Shown here piece after piece: positions 1-6,158 of a stretch of 9,503 nucleotides of DNA. The position numbers and the translations under genes are program-made. A model generated the notes under the pieces. That model made no database searches and had not been told where the DNA came from. It saw only the letters and a program-made list of their open reading frames with translations. This DNA comes from Rhodospirillaceae bacterium (GTDB lineage: Bacteria > Pseudomonadota > Alphaproteobacteria > UBA7985), in contig PAFB01000134.1 in the NCBI GenBank assembly GCA_002700865.1, forward strand, positions 1 to 9,503, read 5' to 3'. The first letter of the stretch is position 1. Each line of letters starts with the position of its first letter.

Positions 1-831
1 ACTTGCAGATGTCTTTAGACGCCTCCAAGGGTGGCTGCGCACAACTACATGAGGGACAGGTCCATCGAGGATGACGTCCTCTTTGACCAGACCCAACGCC
101 TCACTCAGCCTGAGACCAGTATCACTCACCAGTGCTACCGCCCATCGAGCTTCATCATCCATTTCCAAGCATCGCTGCTGGACTGCTGCGATAATTTCGG
201 TGGGCACGCTCGGACGTTTGTGGGTGTCACCGTCGACTTCAACTTCATGGATGATCACGCCTGAGAAGGCAGGGTTCGGTGCAAGTCCCAGCTCTTTGCT
301 CACGTAGTTGACCAGCGCAGACAGAGTGGACAACTGGCGGCGTATGCTTGCTGTTGCAAGACCAGAGGACTTCAGCCTGTCACGGAGCGCATTTACCTGG
401 ACACGGGTATAGGAAGTGATCGGTAGATCTCCCACCTCGTCGATCAGATTGGCTACGGCACGGTTGACTGCCTGCGAGAATGTCTTGGGTCGGTTGCTGG
501 CTTTACCAGCGAGGTAGATCTCTGCCGCCTTAGTCAGCAGTGGACCACTCGGGGAGGCGACAGCTGGAATTGCAGGAGTAGTGAAGGGAACGGAGGTAAA
601 GCGCTCCAAGACCTGATCGCAATGTTGCCACCTGAGGCCTTGCCATTGGTCTTCCAGCTTCAGACTGACCCGTGAGGCAATCTTCAGTGCTTTGGAGCGT
701 GCCTTTGTACGTAGAGAAAAAACAACACGGTCCCGCCTGAAACTGCTCCAAAGATCCTTCGGTACCCGGCGTGAGTAATAATAAACGCCTCGCTTCTGAA
801 ACAGATAAGAGGCTTCATTGGTCTCCCACAT
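1..831 (-). CDS. Tyrosine recombinase (phage/island integrase), 5' part, runs off left edge
   Basis: The minus strand is open without a stop from an ATG at 831 to base 1, giving 277 codons of an incomplete protein. A TAG two codons upstream in the same frame fixes the start region, and GGGAAGGG six bases before the ATG is a good ribosome-binding site. Residues about 8-60 (YLFQKRGVYYYSRRVP, then SLRTKARSKA) look like the N-terminal domain of many proteobacterial tRNA-site integrases. Residues about 100-190 resemble a SAM-like core-binding domain. The catalytic domain starts near 207 and shows the box I arginine in TGLRLSEALGL (R241), then a beta-hairpin lysine candidate in RRLKTS (K273). The HxxR motif and the tyrosine nucleophile would lie beyond the window, so whether the enzyme is intact cannot be judged. 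Family membership would mean site-specific integration and excision of a mobile element. The gene starts 76 bp from tRNA-Phe and is read away from it. Confidence 0.88.
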   Translation of the reverse strand, partial: MWETNEASYLFQKRGVYYYSRRVPKDLWSSFRRDRVVFSLRTKARSKALKIASRVSLKLEDQWQGLRWQHCDQVLERFTSVPFTTPAIPAVASPSGPLLTKAAEIYLAGKASNRPKTFSQAVNRAVANLIDEVGDLPITSYTRVQVNALRDRLKSSGLATASIRRQLSTLSALVNYVSKELGLAPNPAFSGVIIHEVEVDGDTHKRPSVPTEIIAAVQQRCLEMDDEARWAVALVSDTGLRLSEALGLVKEDVILDGPVPHVVVRSHPWRRLKTSAS

Positions 832-837
832 GGTCTA

Positions 838-845
838 CCCTTCCC
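838..845 (-). promoter_or_regulatory. Ribosome-binding site of the integrase
   Basis: The minus strand reads GGGAAGGG, six bases before the ATG at 831. With the in-frame TAG at 835-837 it decides the integrase start. Confidence 0.6.
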
Positions 846-846
846 A

Positions 847-901
847 CGGTAATCATCAAGAATACCGCCAGATATCAGTGGGTTAACCGTGAGATATCGT
901 G
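847..901. repeat. Palindrome cluster between integrase and tRNA-Phe
   Basis: Two GATATC palindromes (871-876 and 893-898) sit symmetrically, four bases away on each side, around the palindrome GGTTAACC (881-888). The two outer copies also form a direct repeat, AGATATC followed by AGTG or GTG. An inverted repeat, CGGTA (847-851) with TACCG (863-867), lies next to them. In tRNA-site elements this interval commonly holds recombinase arm sites, excisionase sites or the integrase promoter and operator. That role is inferred from position only. Confidence 0.4.
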
Positions 902-907
902 AGGAGA

Positions 908-983
908 TGGTGCCGAAGCCCAGATTCGAACTGGGGACACACGGATTTTCAATCCGTTGCTCTACCAACTGAGCTACTTCGGC
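908..983 (-). tRNA. tRNA-Phe (GAA anticodon)
   Basis: Read on the minus strand from 983 to 908, the 76 bases fold as a cloverleaf. The acceptor stem is GCCGAAG paired with CTTCGGC, the D-arm region is GCTCAGTTGGTAGAGC, the anticodon stem is ACGGA with TCCGT around the loop TTGAAAA (anticodon GAA), and the T arm is CCCAG TTCGAAT CTGGG. The discriminator is A and the CCA end is encoded (908-910). It lies 156 bp downstream of yacG on the same strand and may be read from its own promoter or as part of the preceding transcript. Its 3' end faces the integrase, which makes it the probable attachment site of the element to the left. Confidence 0.97.
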
Positions 984-1139
984 CTCCGTCGCGCAAGGCC
1001 TCGGTTTGAGCCCTCAAGACTCTGTCCTTGACGCGTGATGCAGTTGTTTAGACCCCCACTGTCCCGAGAACAAGAGCGGATTTTTTAAGCGCCGGAATGT
1101 GGCTCATGCGCGTGAAGCATGGGCTGGTAGGACGGCGTC
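984..1139. other. Gap between yacG and tRNA-Phe
   Basis: No reading frame with family resemblance is seen here. On the minus strand a weak promoter-like pair for the tRNA is possible (TTGTTC, then TAAACA after 17 bases), and a short inverted repeat GCATG/CATGC stands just downstream of yacG. Neither is strong, and no clear terminator was found. Confidence 0.3.
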
Positions 1140-1361
1140 TCAGGATTCACGATCCAGCGGCAAAACTTCGCCCATTTCCGCTTCATCATCCGGATCAGGC
1201 TCCTCGACCGCAGGAATAGCATAGGCGCCGGTGAGCCAGCGGTTGAGGTCTACATCCCGACATCGATCTGAGCAGAAGGGGCGCGCCTGCGCTGTCTCAG
1301 GCTTGCCGCACGTGGGGCATGCTGCGGGGGCAGGCTTTTTCATTGGGGCAAGCTCAGCCAT
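1140..1361 (-). CDS. yacG: DNA gyrase inhibitor YacG-type zinc protein
   Basis: This is a 73-residue protein with a four-cysteine zinc site: CPTC (C15, C18) and CSDRC (C30, C34), followed by the RDVDLNRWLTG segment typical of YacG. Family members are small cytoplasmic proteins; the E. coli one is about 65 residues, binds the GyrB subunit and blocks DNA binding by gyrase. The C-terminal tail is acidic (EEPDPDDEAE), as is usual. The start at 1361 is supported by a near-perfect ribosome-binding site, GGAAGGAGG, six bases upstream. The gene overlaps the end of the RNase E/G-like gene by eight bases, so the two are probably translated from one mRNA. It is the last protein gene of the run before tRNA-Phe. 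The family call is secure; the physiological role in this organism is inferred. Confidence 0.93.
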   Translation of the reverse strand: MAELAPMKKPAPAACPTCGKPETAQARPFCSDRCRDVDLNRWLTGAYAIPAVEEPDPDDEAEMGEVLPLDRES

Positions 1362-2361
1362 GCTGCGCCTCCTTCCACGCCGCCGCGAAGGCCAGCGGCA
1401 CGCGATTTTGCAGGTCGCTCAGCGTGCGTTGTTGCTCGGGAATAGAAAAACCCCGGCGCGCTCGTGTGATCAAACCGATGCCCAAATGGTTGACCGGCTC
1501 AACGTCAAACTGACAGGTGGGGTGGTCCATGGCTGCGCGCAGATGCTCGGTCAAGGCAGCGCGTTCGGCTTTGGTCTCAAGATTGAGGAAATCAATCACA
1601 ATCAGCCCACCAAGGTTCAGAGCGCTCACCACCCGCGCAACCTCATTGGCCGCCCTGCTGTTTGTGTCCAGCCGCTCTGAAGGTCTGACAGTGGCGTTTA
1701 CGTCGATCATTGTACCGGTCAGCCCCGGCTCAACCAGCAAGGACAAGCCGCCAGGTAAAGCGACGGCCAGACCGTCTGTGACGTTCCACTGCGGGTCGCT
1801 GGGGTTGACGTTGTCTGATGCGAAGAAGTCGATGGCGACCTCCGGCCGGATAGCGCGGATGGCGGCGACGGCGTCTGGCTTGCTAAGGCAAACGACAGCG
1901 TCCGCCTGTTCCAGCAAGATCGCCAGCGGGTCAGTCGCGGGGCGGAGCAGCTGTGCTTTACCCTTGGACGCAGCTACTTCCGGGATGGGTGGGATGAGCC
2001 GCCCGCGTGGGCCTTTATTCTCCCGGGCATCAGCGATGATTTCGACACAGACCCACGAGCCTTCGCGGATATTGGCGCGTTCCTTGAGTGGGACCATCGT
2101 GCGCTGGTCGGCTCCGGTGCCCGGTGTCAGGCGCGGCGGGACTGCCTTGCCGGTATCAAGAAAGGCGACGCCGAGCGGCTTGGAGACTTCCTGCACCCGC
2201 GCCCAAAGCTTTGCACCCGGTCCAAGAGGCGAGGACCAAGGGCGCATCCAGGGCCAGTCGATAAAGCGCGCTGTAATCGGTGCTTCAAGATCGTGAGGCG
2301 CTCCCGCACGGACAATCAGGTCGCGCTGAGCGGGGCGGTCGATGACATAGAGCGTGTTCAT
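1354..2361 (-). CDS. Short ribonuclease E/G family protein
   Basis: The 335-residue protein resembles the RNase E/G catalytic half but is much shorter than E. coli RNase G (about 490). Residues about 50-125 match the S1-like part (GAKLWARVQEV, VAFLDTGKA, then VEIIADARENKGPRGRL). Residues about 205-300 match the DNase I-like part: MIDVN carries the metal-binding aspartate (D220, like E. coli D303), and GGLIVIDF carries the second (D257, like D346). The usual DFIDM reads DFLNL, so a third conserved acid is asparagine (N260). The segment between S1 and catalytic parts is reduced, and the zinc-link cysteine motif and C-terminal domain are absent. The ATG at 2361 overlaps the maf stop as ATGA, so the open frame further upstream to 2502 is not used. 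The family role is endonucleolytic cleavage of RNA in rRNA and mRNA processing. Activity here is uncertain because of the reduced architecture. Confidence 0.87.
   Translation of the reverse strand: MNTLYVIDRPAQRDLIVRAGAPHDLEAPITARFIDWPWMRPWSSPLGPGAKLWARVQEVSKPLGVAFLDTGKAVPPRLTPGTGADQRTMVPLKERANIREGSWVCVEIIADARENKGPRGRLIPPIPEVAASKGKAQLLRPATDPLAILLEQADAVVCLSKPDAVAAIRAIRPEVAIDFFASDNVNPSDPQWNVTDGLAVALPGGLSLLVEPGLTGTMIDVNATVRPSERLDTNSRAANEVARVVSALNLGGLIVIDFLNLETKAERAALTEHLRAAMDHPTCQFDVEPVNHLGIGLITRARRGFSIPEQQRTLSDLQNRVPLAFAAAWKEAQHG
1368..1376 (-). promoter_or_regulatory. Strong ribosome-binding site of yacG
   Basis: The minus strand reads GGAAGGAGG inside the last codons of the preceding gene, six bases before the ATG. 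It selects the first methionine rather than the internal one at residue 7. Confidence 0.75.
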
Positions 2362-2927
2362 AGCTGAAACCCTGCGCCGGTCAGTTGGGCATGGGTTACT
2401 GCCAGATCCAGTCCCATGACATTGGTATACGATCCATTGATCCACGGGATAAAGCGGGCGAAGGCGCCCTGAATGGCATAGCCGCCGGCTTTGCCCTGCC
2501 ACTCGCCGGTTTCGATATACCAGTCGATTTCCTGCGCGCTCAGCCGCTTTATGGCAACGCGAGTCATGGAAACCTGACTGCTGGCGGGTGCGCCCTCCCG
2601 GGCGATGGCCTGGCCGGTGTAGACGCGATGGCGCCGACCGCTCAACAGGGTGAGGAAGGCTCGGGCCTGGTCCGCATCGACCGGCTTTTCCAAAATGCGC
2701 CGCCCGACAGCGACGGTGGTATCAGCAGCAAGCACGGCAGCATCGGGGTTGGCCTGCGCAATCACCCGTGCCTTCTCAAGCGCCAAGCGCTCGACATACG
2801 CCAGCGGCAGCTCATCGCGTCGCGGCGTTTCATCGATGTCGGCGGGTTGAATGGCGTCAGGAACCACGCCGATCCGCGCCAAGACTTCCTTTCGACGAGG
2901 ACTGGCGCTGGCGAGGATAAGGCGCAT
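2358..2927 (-). CDS. maf: Maf family nucleoside triphosphate pyrophosphatase
   Basis: This 189-residue protein has the normal Maf length. It opens with the signature LILASASPRRKEVL, and the catalytic aspartate lies in LAADTTVAV (D69), followed by K81 in ILEKPVD and the R-Y-TG segment near 100-105. The C-terminal GKAGGYAIQG and NGSYTNVMGL segments are of the YhdE type, which hydrolyses dTTP, UTP and modified pyrimidine nucleotides, rather than the YceF (m7GTP) type. The role is cytoplasmic house-cleaning of non-canonical nucleotides. Its ATG directly follows the infA TAG with no gap, and its stop overlaps the next start by four bases, so it sits inside a translationally coupled run. The subtype is inferred from motifs; the family is secure. 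Confidence 0.95.
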   Translation of the reverse strand: MRLILASASPRRKEVLARIGVVPDAIQPADIDETPRRDELPLAYVERLALEKARVIAQANPDAAVLAADTTVAVGRRILEKPVDADQARAFLTLLSGRRHRVYTGQAIAREGAPASSQVSMTRVAIKRLSAQEIDWYIETGEWQGKAGGYAIQGAFARFIPWINGSYTNVMGLDLAVTHAQLTGAGFQL

Positions 2928-3146
2928 CTACTTGTAGCGGAAGGTAATCCGCCCCTTGGACAAATCGTAAGGTGTCATTTCAACCTGCACACGATCACCC
3001 GCGAGAACCCGGATTTTGTTCTTCCGCATCTTGCCTGACGTGTGCGCCAGAATTTGGTGGTCGTTGTCCAGTTTTACCTTGAACATGGCGTTCGGCAGGA
3101 TTTCCAGCACTTCGCCCGTGAATTCAATCAGATCTTCTTTTGCCAT
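2928..3146 (-). CDS. infA: Translation initiation factor IF-1
   Basis: The 72-residue protein matches IF-1 over its whole length, with the standard MAKEDLIEFTG start, NAMFKVKLDN, the LAHTSGKMRKNKIRVLAGD core and the YDLSKGRITFRYK end. IF-1 is a single OB-fold protein that binds the 30S A site during translation initiation with IF-2 and IF-3. The gene begins a new cluster after a 113-bp gap containing a hairpin and a promoter-like sequence. Its TAG stop abuts the maf ATG. The Shine-Dalgarno match is poor; the only AAGG lies about 15 bases upstream. Confidence 0.98.
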   Translation of the reverse strand: MAKEDLIEFTGEVLEILPNAMFKVKLDNDHQILAHTSGKMRKNKIRVLAGDRVQVEMTPYDLSKGRITFRYK

Positions 3147-3202
3147 TTGTGGCTTTACTTACCTTGTTTTGTGAGGCGAAACACTCCGCCTGTTCCTGCT
3201 GG

Positions 3203-3232
3203 CAAATAGGGGCAAGGGGCAGGTCAGGTCAA
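3203..3232 (-). promoter_or_regulatory. Candidate sigma-70 promoter for infA
   Basis: On the minus strand TTGACC (3227-3232) is followed after 18 bases by TATTTG (3203-3208), giving an expected start near 3196 and a leader of about 50 bases before infA. The -35 is good and the -10 weak. The position, in the only sizeable gap of the gene run, supports it. Confidence 0.35.
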
Positions 3233-3250
3233 GGTTTGGGCGCGCAAACC
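3233..3250 (-). terminator. Hairpin after the LMW phosphatase gene, possible terminator
   Basis: On the minus strand GGTTTG and CAAACC form a perfect six-pair stem with a six-base loop, starting about ten bases after the phosphatase stop codon. No run of T follows, so intrinsic termination would be weak at best. It lies directly upstream of the -35 of the infA promoter candidate. Confidence 0.3.
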
Positions 3251-3259
3251 AGGCGATAA

Positions 3260-3700
3260 TCACGAAAAATCAAAGCGTTCCTTAATTTTTGCCCGGATCT
3301 GGTCCCTGGTTTCGCGGTAGGCGTCGAGTTTCATGTCTCGGGTGCCGTCCACCAGACTGGGGTCCAAGACGTCCCAGCCTTCGACTTCGGTCGCCTGCGC
3401 ACGCATCGCATTCAGGGCCTCGCCCTCGGCCTGTTTGGACAGCGCGATGATCAAGTCGTAACCGCCATCCGAATGCACGTCAAAAGGGCGCGACTGGTGG
3501 CGGTGCATGTCGATTCCCTGTTCACCGAGGACAGAAACGACAAAGCCGTCGATATCGGTGGGGTAAAGACCGGCAGAAGCCGCAAAAACCCCAGTACGGC
3601 CCGCGCGCAGCAGCTCGTCTTTCATCAGACCTTCAGCCAGCGGGCTCCGGATGGCGTTTCGGGTGCACAGGAATAGAACTGATCCGGGCAGGGTGCTCAT
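3260..3700 (-). CDS. Low-molecular-weight phosphatase (LMW-PTP/arsenate reductase-like) family protein
   Basis: This 146-residue protein has the LMW-PTP fold signature. The P-loop is VLFLCTRNAIRSPLAEGLM, with nucleophile C12 and phosphate-binding R18 in the CX5RS spacing, and a general-acid DP pair sits in VLDPS (D113). The loop lacks the second cysteine found in classical CxGNxCRS enzymes (isoleucine here), and no tandem tyrosines follow the DP motif. Family members remove phosphate from protein tyrosine or other small phosphoesters, or reduce arsenate. The substrate cannot be told from sequence, and the single P-loop cysteine argues weakly against a thioredoxin-type arsenate reductase. The start at 3700 shares one base with the stop of the UPF0262 gene (TGATG), so the two are coupled. 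The pairing suggests a shared function, which is inference. Confidence 0.85.
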   Translation of the reverse strand: MSTLPGSVLFLCTRNAIRSPLAEGLMKDELLRAGRTGVFAASAGLYPTDIDGFVVSVLGEQGIDMHRHQSRPFDVHSDGGYDLIIALSKQAEGEALNAMRAQATEVEGWDVLDPSLVDGTRDMKLDAYRETRDQIRAKIKERFDFS

Positions 3701-4185
3701 CAGAGTGTATCCTTCCGGCCCAGATACAGGGCAAACAGCAGCGTGATTAGCCGCCGGGCGGTGTTCAGATCGGTCTCAACCTTGCCCGCAAGTCGATCCC
3801 GCAACAGCTCTGCTACGTCATTGTGCACGCCCCGACGCGCCATATCGATGGACTCGATCCGTGCCGCTGAAGCCGTATGAATGGCATCGTTGTATGCCGT
3901 GCAGATGTCGTAATACTCCCTCAGCGGCCCTTTGAAAGTGCTCAGCGATACGAGCACAAAGTACGGCGCGTCGTCACCGTCCATTGGGCTAATCTCAAAC
4001 ACCAGCTTGCCTTCATGCTCATTGAGCTTGAGTTTGTACGGCCCCTTTTCAACGAACGACCCTGGCTTGAAGACGTTGTCCTCGATCAGATCAAATATCG
4101 CGATCTGTTGCTCCTGCTGTGCCTCTGGAGAGAGATGGGCGTGGAACACATCAGCGAGTTCGACGGCGGCAAGTTTGTCCATCAT
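3700..4185 (-). CDS. UPF0262 family protein of unknown function
   Basis: The 161-residue protein matches the alphaproteobacterial UPF0262 family. It has the AIFDLIEDNVF segment (about 29-39), GPYKLKL and LVFEI in the middle, the YDICTAYNDAIHTA segment, and the hallmark C-terminal RIESIDMARRGVHNDVAELL followed by RLAGKVETDLNTARRLITLL. No signal peptide, membrane segment or known catalytic motif is visible, so a soluble cytoplasmic protein is expected. Function is unknown. It starts two bases after the hisD stop (4188-4190). Two consecutive methionines make either codon a possible start, and the Shine-Dalgarno match is poor. Its end overlaps the start of the LMW phosphatase-like gene by one base, which is the best hint to a working partner. 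Confidence 0.9.
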   Translation of the reverse strand: MMDKLAAVELADVFHAHLSPEAQQEQQIAIFDLIEDNVFKPGSFVEKGPYKLKLNEHEGKLVFEISPMDGDDAPYFVLVSLSTFKGPLREYYDICTAYNDAIHTASAARIESIDMARRGVHNDVAELLRDRLAGKVETDLNTARRLITLLFALYLGRKDTL

Positions 4186-4187
4186 GG

Positions 4188-5477
4188 CTATCGATTACCG
4201 CGGATCGCAATAGCGCGCGCATGCGCGCCCAGGCCTTCGGCTTCTGCCAACCGGCGCGCTGGCGCACCCAGCTCAGCCAGCGCGTCGGGCGAAAGGCCCA
4301 GAAAGGTTGTTCGCTTCATGAAATCAAGCACGCCCAGACCCGAGGCATAGCGTGCGGCGCGAGCGGTCGGCAGCACGTGGTTCGGACCGGCGATGTAGTC
4401 GCCCATGGGTTCAGGGGTGAACCGACCCAGAAAAGCGGAGCCAGCGTTTCTGATCTTGGCGAACAGCTGTTTGGGGTCTTCTGTGGCAATTTCCAGGTGC
4501 TCGGGTGCTAACCGGTCAATCAGCGCTTCACAGGTGCTAACGTCATCAACCAGCACAATCCCGCCGTTGTTGCGCCAGCTTGCTCCGGCGATTTCAGCGC
4601 GCGGCAGTGTCTTCAACTGGGCCTCAACGGCCTGTTCGACCGCTTGAGCGAAGGGCTTGTTATCGGTGATGAGAATGGATTGCGCGTCGGCATCGTGCTC
4701 AGCCTGAGACAGCAGATCCGCAGCGATCCAGGCGGGGTCATTGTCCTTGTCGGCAACCACCAGAATCTCCGACGGTCCGGCAATCATATCGATCCCAACC
4801 TGACCAAAAACCCGGCGTTTTGCGGCAGCAACAAAGGCGTTGCCCGGCCCAACAATCTTGTCCACCGGCGCGACATCTTCGGTGCCATAGGCCAATGCGG
4901 CCACGGCCTGCGCGCCGCCAATGCGGTATATTTCCGTCACGCCGCACAGGTAAGCAGCGGTCAGCACCAGTGGATTGACCTCGCCATGCGGGGTTGGGAC
5001 GCACATGGCAATTCTCGGAACACCCGCGACACTGGCCGGAATAGCATTCATGTAGACCGAAGAAGGGTAGGCCGCCTGACCGCCAGGAACGTAGATTCCA
5101 GCGGCGGAAACGGAGGTCCAGCGCCAGCCCAGTTCGACGCCGACCTCGTCCGTATAGCCTTCATCCTGCGGGCGTTGGCGTTCGTGGAACGCGCGCACAC
5201 GCGATATGGCAATCTCAAGCGCTGCACGGTCTTCAGCATCAACCGCCGCAACAGCCGCCGCGATCTCTGCATCTGAGAACCGGGCTGTGGAGCCAATTTC
5301 GAGGTGGTCGAAGCGTTTGGTATAGGCCGCAACCGCAGCATGTCCGCGGTCGCGCACATCGTTGATAATGTCTGCCACAGCCTTATCAACGTCCACCGAG
5401 ACCTCGCGCTTGAGTGACAGGAACGCCTGAAACTTGGTCTCGAAGTCTGCTTCGCTGGTATCCAGCCAGTAAACCAT
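4188..5477 (-). CDS. hisD: Histidinol dehydrogenase
   Basis: The 429-residue protein is full length. HisD is a zinc enzyme that oxidises L-histidinol to L-histidine in two NAD-dependent steps, ending the histidine pathway in the cytoplasm. Visible landmarks are GIYVPGG (127-133), YRIGGAQAVAALAYGT (184-199), KIVGPGN (207-213) and IDMIAGPSE (229-237). Zinc ligands are Q258 and H261 in SQAEHDADAQ, D360 in MGDYIAG and H419 near the C-terminus; the catalytic pair is E326-H327 in APEHLEI. All correspond closely in position to the E. coli enzyme. The ATG directly follows the hisG TAG without a gap, so hisG and hisD are surely cotranscribed and probably coupled. No feature suggests a break. Confidence 0.98.
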   Translation of the reverse strand: MVYWLDTSEADFETKFQAFLSLKREVSVDVDKAVADIINDVRDRGHAAVAAYTKRFDHLEIGSTARFSDAEIAAAVAAVDAEDRAALEIAISRVRAFHERQRPQDEGYTDEVGVELGWRWTSVSAAGIYVPGGQAAYPSSVYMNAIPASVAGVPRIAMCVPTPHGEVNPLVLTAAYLCGVTEIYRIGGAQAVAALAYGTEDVAPVDKIVGPGNAFVAAAKRRVFGQVGIDMIAGPSEILVVADKDNDPAWIAADLLSQAEHDADAQSILITDNKPFAQAVEQAVEAQLKTLPRAEIAGASWRNNGGIVLVDDVSTCEALIDRLAPEHLEIATEDPKQLFAKIRNAGSAFLGRFTPEPMGDYIAGPNHVLPTARAARYASGLGVLDFMKRTTFLGLSPDALAELGAPARRLAEAEGLGAHARAIAIRGNR

Positions 5478-6152
5478 CTACGCCGTCTCGCTCATTTGGG
5501 ATTGGGCGACCGCCGCGCGGAAGGCATTGATCCACTTCAAAACCCGCTGTGAGTCGGTTTTCAGTGCAGAGCGGTTGACCACGAGGCGCGCGGTGGAGTG
5601 CATGATGACTTCTTCTTCGACCAGTCCATTCATCTTCAATGTTGTTCCCGTCGAAACAAGATCAACAATCCGCGACGCCATGCCAAGCATCGGGCCCAGT
5701 TCAATGGCGCCGTTGAGTTTGATGCACTCGGCGTGAATACCCTTTTGCGCAAAATGCTTTCGGGTCACGTTGGGGTATTTCGTTGCAACGCGCAGGTGCG
5801 ATCGTCCAGCAAGCGGCACTGCGTCCAAACTGGCTTGCGGACCGGCTACCGACAGTCGACACGCGCCGAAACCGAGATCAACGGGAACATAAAGCTCGGA
5901 ATAGTCGAACTCTGCCAGCACGTCGGCACCCACAACCCCCATCTGCGCACCGCCAAAGCCAACAAAGGTGGCAACGTCGAACGGTTTGACCGGGATCAGG
6001 TCGATTTCCGGCGTTGCTGTCCCAAAGCGCAGGCGCCGGTCGGATTTGTCGTGAAAGGCCGCTTCCGGTGCAGCGCCGATGGCTTCGAGGACTGGCTGAC
6101 AGTCTCCGGCCAAGCGGCCCTTGGGCAGGGCGAGTACAAGGGCTTCACTCAT
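5478..6152 (-). CDS. hisG: ATP phosphoribosyltransferase, short form (HisG-S)
   Basis: The 224-residue protein joins ATP and PRPP in the first step of histidine biosynthesis. It has LALPKGRL (7-14), FVGFGGAQMGVVGADVL (63-79) and the PRPP-binding loop RIVDLVSTGTTLK (161-173). Long-form HisG has about 290-300 residues including a C-terminal feedback domain. This protein stops after the catalytic domain, so it is the short form, which normally needs the HisZ regulatory subunit. No hisZ is in the window. The ATG lies six bases after the DUF2948 stop, with GGAAG ten bases upstream as a ribosome-binding site, and hisD follows without a gap. The family assignment is secure; HisZ dependence comes from knowledge of the short form. 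Confidence 0.96.
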   Translation of the reverse strand: MSEALVLALPKGRLAGDCQPVLEAIGAAPEAAFHDKSDRRLRFGTATPEIDLIPVKPFDVATFVGFGGAQMGVVGADVLAEFDYSELYVPVDLGFGACRLSVAGPQASLDAVPLAGRSHLRVATKYPNVTRKHFAQKGIHAECIKLNGAIELGPMLGMASRIVDLVSTGTTLKMNGLVEEEVIMHSTARLVVNRSALKTDSQRVLKWINAFRAAVAQSQMSETA

Positions 6153-6158
6153 GATGGT

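Noticed and set aside
31..307. Two overlapping plus-strand frames near the left end
   Set aside because: Both are antisense to the continuous integrase frame, which has clear motifs.
684..968. 94-codon minus-strand frame across tRNA-Phe and the integrase start
   Set aside because: It covers a structured tRNA gene and overlaps the integrase in another frame; no family resemblance.
1073..1090. T-run (GCGGATTTTTTAAGC) as a plus-strand terminator
   Set aside because: No stable hairpin directly precedes the T run, and no plus-strand gene ends here.
1517..2296. 259-codon plus-strand frame antisense to the RNase E/G-like gene
   Set aside because: Serine/arginine/alanine-rich composition typical of an antisense shadow in a GC-rich gene; the sense-strand product is a recognised family.
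2362..2502. Extension of the RNase E/G-like frame by 47 codons upstream of 2361
   Set aside because: It lies wholly inside maf in another frame and has no family similarity; the ATG at 2361 overlaps the maf stop as ATGA and is followed by the conserved N-terminus.
2385..3038. 217-codon plus-strand frame antisense to maf and infA
   Set aside because: It runs across the junction of two recognised genes on the other strand and resembles no family.
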